From: JBLHKT01 sp043101615
Lineage (GTDB): Bacteria; Planctomycetota; Phycisphaerae; Phycisphaerales; UBA1924
Reading direction: 5' to 3'
DNA length: 64,000 nucleotides
Assembly (NCBI GenBank): GCA_043101615.1
Contig: JBICID010000109.1
Coordinates: 54,086-118,085, forward strand
Numbering within the stretch: position 1 is the stretch's first letter; every line of letters begins with the position of its first letter. The translations under genes and the position numbers were made by a program. The notes under the pieces were generated by a model, which had not been told where the DNA came from, did not search any database, and saw nothing but the letters and a program-made list of their open reading frames with translations. Of this stretch, positions 59,433 to 64,000 are shown piece by piece.

Positions 59433-60716
59433 ATGGCGGACACCTCAGCGAGCACGACGGCGGAGACCGGGGCGGCCCCCGGCGGGCGCACCGACCGCCC
59501 GATCGTCGCGTGCCAGCGTCTGACCAAGGTCTTCCGCGACTTCTGGATGCGCCCCAACGCCAAGGCGGTCGACGCGCTGGACATGCTGGTGTACCCGAAG
59601 GAGATCTTCGGCCTGCTGGGCCCCAACGGCTCGGGCAAGAGCACCACCATCAAGATGATCCTGGGCCTGCTGCGCCCGACCTCCGGTCGGGTGATGGTCT
59701 TCGGCAAGCCGCCGACCGACGTGCAGACCAAGAAGCGCATCGGCTACCTGCCCGAGGAGAGCTACCTCTACCCCTTCCTGAACGCACGAGAGACGCTCGA
59801 GTACTACGCCAAGCTCTTCGAGATCGACCCCAAGACACGCACGCGGCGCATCGACGAGCTGCTCGACATGGTCGGCCTGCAGCACGCCCAGTTCCGCCCC
59901 GTCCGCGAGTACTCCAAGGGCATGCAGCGACGCATCGGCATCGCCCAGGCCCTCATCAACGACCCCGACCTGCTCATCCTCGACGAGCCCACCACCGGGC
60001 TGGACCCCATCGGCACCCGCCAGGTCAAGGACCTCATCCTCGAGCTCGGACGACGCGGCAAGACCGTCATCCTCTCCAGCCACCTCCTCGCCGACGTCGA
60101 GGACGTCGTCGACCGCATGGTCATCCTCTACGGCGGACGCGTCCGGGGCGAGGGCACCTGCGACGAGCTGCTCGCCAGCCACGAGAAGACCACCATCGAG
60201 ACCGACGCCCTCGACGAGGACACCATCGCCGAGATCGACCGCCTCATCCGCGAACGCACCGGAGGCGAGAAGTCCATCCGGGGCGTCACCATGCCCCGCC
60301 AGAAGCTCGAGGAGTTCTTCCTGGGCATCGTCGAGCGGGCCCAGGCCGAACGCGTCGCCACCGCCGGCGCCGTGCACAGCGGCGGCACCGCGGCCTTCCT
60401 CAAGGGCGAGGGCGAGACCGGCGAGGCCCTCATCTCCAGCCTGATGACCGACCGCGAGCCCGAGGACACCCCCGAGCCGGACGGGCCCGCCGATACCGGC
60501 CCCGGGCCCGCCGGCTCCGACGAGGGCGTCATCGGCTCGCTGCTCGCCGGCGACACCGGCGACCCCGCCCCCTCGCCCGAGCGGTCCGGCAAGCCAGGCG
60601 GCCCATCCCGGCCCGGCGGTGAGAACGCGGGCGTCGACTCAGACGACGACGAGGTCGACCTCGGCGTCATCGGGTCGCTCATGGACGACGACGAGCGGGA
60701 GGAGAAGCCCTCGTGA
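59433..60716 (+). CDS. ABC transporter ATP-binding protein with repetitive acidic tail
   Basis: A 427-residue ATPase of the ABC-2 exporter class. It has Walker A GPNGSGKST (about 69-77), signature YSKGMQRRI (about 160-168), Walker B LLILDEPTTGLDP (about 182-194) and the H-loop in ILSSHLLADVED. The core ends near residue 300. The extra ~130 residues are acidic, Pro/Gly-rich and probably disordered. They contain three copies of a short hydrophobic motif: ALISSLM (332-338), VIGSLL (366-371) and VIGSLM (412-417), each followed by acidic residues. It overlaps the permease gene by four bases. The tail could dock to a partner such as an SPFH protein; this is inference. Confidence 0.93.
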   Translation: MADTSASTTAETGAAPGGRTDRPIVACQRLTKVFRDFWMRPNAKAVDALDMLVYPKEIFGLLGPNGSGKSTTIKMILGLLRPTSGRVMVFGKPPTDVQTKKRIGYLPEESYLYPFLNARETLEYYAKLFEIDPKTRTRRIDELLDMVGLQHAQFRPVREYSKGMQRRIGIAQALINDPDLLILDEPTTGLDPIGTRQVKDLILELGRRGKTVILSSHLLADVEDVVDRMVILYGGRVRGEGTCDELLASHEKTTIETDALDEDTIAEIDRLIRERTGGEKSIRGVTMPRQKLEEFFLGIVERAQAERVATAGAVHSGGTAAFLKGEGETGEALISSLMTDREPEDTPEPDGPADTGPGPAGSDEGVIGSLLAGDTGDPAPSPERSGKPGGPSRPGGENAGVDSDDDEVDLGVIGSLMDDDEREEKPS

Positions 60717-62641
60717 CGCTGCGCGAGCGTGTCAGAGCGGCGGACCGGCTCCAGAAATCGCGGGGCTTCAAGATCGGCGCGTCCATCGGCGTGGCCCTGC
60801 TCGTTGTCTCCGCGGCCGTGCTCTACGTCGTCCTCGCCACCAGCGAGGGCGCCGGCGGGCTGACACTCCCCGAGGGGCTCGACCCCGAGGTCGCCGCCCG
60901 GGCCCAGGCCCAGTACTCCCTGTTCGAGGACATCGCCGGCGCGAGCAACCCGCTCGTCGGGATGGGCGTCACGGCGCTGCTGGCCCTCGTGGCGGTCATC
61001 GGCGTGATCTGGCTGGGCCTCGGGCTGACGTATCTCGGGCTCGGCCTGATCGGGGCCCTGGTCGCGGGGCCGCTGCTGCTGGCCGACAGCACCGCCGGGG
61101 CGGGGCGCATGATCGGTGGCGTGGTGGCCCTCACCATGGCCTTCACCGCCCTGATGCAGGGGGCCCGCCTGCTGCTCGCGGGCTCCAAGCCGGTGCTCTC
61201 CATCGCGCGCAACGTGCTGGCCGAGGCGGTCCGCCTCAAGCTCTCCATGGTCTTCGTGGTCATGCTGATCGTGCTGATGGCGGCCCTGCCGCTGCTGCTC
61301 GACGACGCCCAGCCCCTGCGTTACCGCGTGCAGACCTTCCTGCAGTGGGCGACCGGGGGCAGCTTCTGGATCATCGCGACCATGGTCGTGTTCTTCTCGG
61401 TCGGCACCGTCGCGTTCGAGCAGCGCGACAAGATCATCTGGCAGACCATGACCAAGCCGGTCGCCCCGTGGCAGTACCTGCTGGGCAAGTGGCTGGGCGT
61501 GTCGCTGCTCGCGGCGATCCTGCTCGCGGTCTCGTCCAGCGGCGTCTTCCTGTTCACCGAGTACCTGCGCACCCAGCCCGCCGAGGGCGAGGTCGCCGGC
61601 GAGATCGACCCCCTGAACCTGTCCGAGGACCGCGTCGTGCTCGAGACGCAGGTGCTCACCGCCCGCAAGAGCGTGTACCCGCAGGACCTGGTCGACATCC
61701 GCGACGAGGCCGTGGACGTCGCCGTGCGCGAGCAGATCGAGCGTGAGCGTCGCCAGGACCCGGACTACGACCCCTCGCCCGCGGAGCTGCGTGCCCTGCG
61801 CATCGAGGTGGTGAACCGCGAGAGTCTCGAGTACCGCTCGATCGACCCCGCCGGGGACCGGTACGAGGAGTTCGTGTTCCTTGGCCTCGAGGGGGCAAAG
61901 GGCTTCAACCGGCCCATCACGCTGCGGTACAAGGTCAACGCCGAGGGCAACCGCCCCGACGCCCTGTACACCCTGATGATGGAGACGCCCGACGGCCCGC
62001 TCACGCCGCCCCCGGGGCGCACCACCGGCCTGGGCTTCAGCCACACGCTGACGTTCTCGCCCGAGTTCATCGGCGAGGACGGGCGCTTCGACCTGCGCAT
62101 CTGGAACGGGGCCCTGCGGGTGCTGGAGGACGGGCGCCCGGTGTTCGTGCCCAACCCGGCGACGATCACCTTCCCGGTGGACGGGCTGGAGCTCAGCTAC
62201 GCCGCGGGCAGCTACCACATGAACTTCGTCCGCATCGTCTTCGTGCTGTGGATCAAGCTGGCCTTCCTCGCGGCCCTGGGCATCTGGGCGGGCACGTTCC
62301 TGAGCTTCCCGGTCGCCGGGCTGGTCTCGGTCGGCACGTTCCTGGTCGCCGAGGGCGCCTCGTTCGTGCAGTCCTCGATCGACATGTTCAGCCTGACCGA
62401 CTACGACGGCAACACCGAGGCCTGGCGGGTGGTGGCCAAGGCGATCGCCGACACCATCTCGAACCTGTTCCTGGTCTACTCCGAGCTCAGACCCACCACG
62501 CGCCTGTCCGACGGGCGCCTGCTCTCCTGGTACGAGGTCGGCGGCGGCACCGTGGTGCTGGCCATCGCCATGTCCGGGCTGCTGCTCACCGGCGTCTACA
62601 TCATGAAACGCCGGGAACTGGCGATCTACTCCGGCCACTGA
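60713..62641 (+). CDS. ABC-2 type permease with large extracytoplasmic domain
   Basis: A 642-residue inner-membrane permease. It has a membrane segment at about 24-46, more near 80-130 and 140-190, then FWIIATMVVFFSVGTVAFEQ and the cytoplasmic DKIIWQTMTKPVAPW, followed by GKWLGV. An extracytoplasmic region of roughly 200 residues (about 290-500) precedes the last membrane segments (VLWIKLAFLAALGIWAGTFL and the C-terminal GTVVLAIAMSGLLLTGVYI). Start is GTG at 60713, overlapping the ATPase gene (GTGA). Similar in its cytoplasmic loop to the permease at 52974; both probably pair with the one ATPase. Confidence 0.9.
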   Translation: MTLRERVRAADRLQKSRGFKIGASIGVALLVVSAAVLYVVLATSEGAGGLTLPEGLDPEVAARAQAQYSLFEDIAGASNPLVGMGVTALLALVAVIGVIWLGLGLTYLGLGLIGALVAGPLLLADSTAGAGRMIGGVVALTMAFTALMQGARLLLAGSKPVLSIARNVLAEAVRLKLSMVFVVMLIVLMAALPLLLDDAQPLRYRVQTFLQWATGGSFWIIATMVVFFSVGTVAFEQRDKIIWQTMTKPVAPWQYLLGKWLGVSLLAAILLAVSSSGVFLFTEYLRTQPAEGEVAGEIDPLNLSEDRVVLETQVLTARKSVYPQDLVDIRDEAVDVAVREQIERERRQDPDYDPSPAELRALRIEVVNRESLEYRSIDPAGDRYEEFVFLGLEGAKGFNRPITLRYKVNAEGNRPDALYTLMMETPDGPLTPPPGRTTGLGFSHTLTFSPEFIGEDGRFDLRIWNGALRVLEDGRPVFVPNPATITFPVDGLELSYAAGSYHMNFVRIVFVLWIKLAFLAALGIWAGTFLSFPVAGLVSVGTFLVAEGASFVQSSIDMFSLTDYDGNTEAWRVVAKAIADTISNLFLVYSELRPTTRLSDGRLLSWYEVGGGTVVLAIAMSGLLLTGVYIMKRRELAIYSGH

Positions 62642-62684
62642 CACGTACCACACGCGGCGTCCCGAGCGGGCGCGGAGGTGAATC

Positions 62685-64000
62685 ATGCGACGCGAGACAC
62701 GGGTGCGGATGGTGGCGGGGGCGGTCCTGGCGGCGGCGCTGGCCTCCTCCGTGGCCCTCTCCCCGCGCGTCGCGGCCTCCTCCGGGCGACACGGGCTCAC
62801 CTACACCGACCGCAGCGAGGAGGGCGACCCGCCGCAGGTCGCCCTGGGCGTCGCGATGGGGGCCTTCCGGGGCGTCTTCGTCAACTTCCTCTGGATCCGC
62901 GCCAACGCGATGAAGGAAGATGGCAAGCACTTCGAGGCGATCGAGCTCTCGCGCGCCATCACCCAGCTCCAGCCCCGCTTCCCGCGCGTCTGGGTCTTCC
63001 ACGCCTGGAACCTCGCCTACAACATCTCGGTCACCACCCAGACGCCCGGCGAGCGCTGGCAGTGGGTGCAGTCGGGCATCCGCCTGCTGCGCGACGAGGG
63101 GCTCCGGGCCAACCCCAACGACATGCTCCTGCACAAGGAGCTCGGCTGGATCTTCCAGCACAAGATCGGCGGCTACACCGACGACGCCAACCAGTACTAC
63201 AAGCGCCAGCACGCCATGGAGTGGGAGTTCGTCCTCGGGCGCCCCCCCCAGCCCGACTACACCAACCGCGACTACCGCGTCCGCATCGACCAGTACCTCG
63301 ACTGGCTCCGACCGGTCGTGGACGCCCCCGCCACGTGGGCCAGGCTCGCCGAAACCTCGCCCGGCGCCGCCGCCCTGGCCGACCGGTACGAGGCCGAGCT
63401 CGGCGAGGAGGTCGGCAAGAACTTCCTGCGCCAGGTCGCCCTGTTCGAGGCGTACGAGCGTCGCGGCTTCGACATGGTCGAGCAGAGCCGGCAGGACGTC
63501 CCCGGCGCCGGCGTCCGCTTCCTCCGCCTCTGGGTCAGCGAGGACTTCACCGACCGCGACCGGGACGACCTGGCCGCCTTCGTCCGCAGGCGTGTGCTCG
63601 AGGACGACTACAACATGGAGCCGCTGCGCATGTACCGGCTCACCGACGAGCTCGGGCCCATCGACTGGCGCCTGCCCGCCGCCCACGGCATGTACTGGGC
63701 CAAGCGGGGCGTCGAGGTCGGCTCCATGGAGGTCGACGAGCGCAACTCCGACGCGTTCGACTTCGTGGGCGCCTACCGCGTGTTCGCGCAGAGCCTGCAG
63801 GAGATGTTCCGCCAGGGCGAGCTGTACTACAACTTCCTGGACGTGGTCGAGGGGCGCAACGCCTACTACCAGGCCGTGACCAACGTCGACTTCGCGCCCG
63901 GCTACGGCAGGATCCTCGAGGACATCGTCGAGAACACCGGCATCTTCAACGCTGAGCGTCGCAGCTACCGTCCCTACGCCGCGGGCTACGAGAACTTCAT
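62685..64000 (+). CDS. Membrane-anchored helical protein of unknown function, 3' end outside window
   Basis: At least 438 residues are in the window. It starts with a signal or anchor segment (MVAGAVLAAALASSVALS, about 9-26), then a helical, tryptophan- and tyrosine-rich region with TPR-like stretches (HFEAIELSRAITQLQPRFP, then VWVFHAWNLAYN). The extracytoplasmic side is likely. No recognised family. The start ATG at 62685 follows GGAGGTG, 43 bases after the permease stop and in the same direction, so it is the sixth gene of the SPFH/ABC run and probably an accessory protein of the transporter. The reading frame is open to the window edge. Confidence 0.8.
   Translation, partial: MRRETRVRMVAGAVLAAALASSVALSPRVAASSGRHGLTYTDRSEEGDPPQVALGVAMGAFRGVFVNFLWIRANAMKEDGKHFEAIELSRAITQLQPRFPRVWVFHAWNLAYNISVTTQTPGERWQWVQSGIRLLRDEGLRANPNDMLLHKELGWIFQHKIGGYTDDANQYYKRQHAMEWEFVLGRPPQPDYTNRDYRVRIDQYLDWLRPVVDAPATWARLAETSPGAAALADRYEAELGEEVGKNFLRQVALFEAYERRGFDMVEQSRQDVPGAGVRFLRLWVSEDFTDRDRDDLAAFVRRRVLEDDYNMEPLRMYRLTDELGPIDWRLPAAHGMYWAKRGVEVGSMEVDERNSDAFDFVGAYRVFAQSLQEMFRQGELYYNFLDVVEGRNAYYQAVTNVDFAPGYGRILEDIVENTGIFNAERRSYRPYAAGYENF

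Overview
The window is very GC-rich, densely coded bacterial chromosome. It most likely comes from a planctomycete of the class Phycisphaerae. The markers for this are an exosortase fused to an EpsI-like domain, two pseudopilin-like proteins with the H-X9-DG motif (one degenerate), a secreted protein ending in dockerin-type repeats of the kind found in Phycisphaerales, an HD-GYP protein, and small conserved proteins of unknown function beside housekeeping genes. The taxonomic call is an inference from gene content; there is no rRNA in the window.

Layout. 1-10.4 kb: an exopolysaccharide/exosortase locus read leftwards (Wza-like export lipoprotein, exosortase-EpsI fusion, 1558-residue TPR protein, Wzc-like chain-length protein cut by the window edge). 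10.6-13.4 kb: lipA carrying a 33-codon palindromic insertion, a methyltransferase-like protein and an HD-GYP protein. 13.4-16.7 kb, leftwards: S41 peptidase, EVE-domain protein, aldose epimerase, small secreted protein. 17-20.2 kb: a giant coiled-coil protein with a Wzz-like membrane tail. 20.2-24 kb: ECF sigma/anti-sigma pair facing a pseudopilin gene, then a secreted cyclophilin. 24-30 kb: outer-membrane barrel candidate, tRNA-Ala, H-X9-DG pseudopilin and a large dockerin-bearing binding protein. 30-41 kb: mostly housekeeping (alpha/beta hydrolase, tRNA-Glu, nadD, metK, purM, GH15 glucosidase, orphan FliN-like protein, fabF-acpP, trpG/pabA-like gene). 41-50.5 kb: lipoproteins, a partial oligopeptide transporter (OppA and OppB only), a ferredoxin-NADP reductase-like gene, a CX4CH protein and tRNA-Leu. 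50.7-52.7 kb: a glycosyltransferase. 52.8-53 kb: inverted arrays of a 7-base repeat.

The right end (53-64 kb) is the most system-like part. Three different SPFH/Band-7 proteins, an ABC ATPase with a repetitive acidic tail, an ABC-2 permease and a membrane-anchored helical protein form one rightward run with 4-base overlaps. A paralogous permease without its own ATPase lies divergently across a 415-bp gap. The simplest reading is one membrane-microdomain-associated ABC transporter with two permease subunits, whose cargo is unknown.

Gene starts were chosen from ribosome-binding sites, signal peptides and family lengths. Many long open frames antisense to or out of frame with these genes are side effects of the base composition and were left out.
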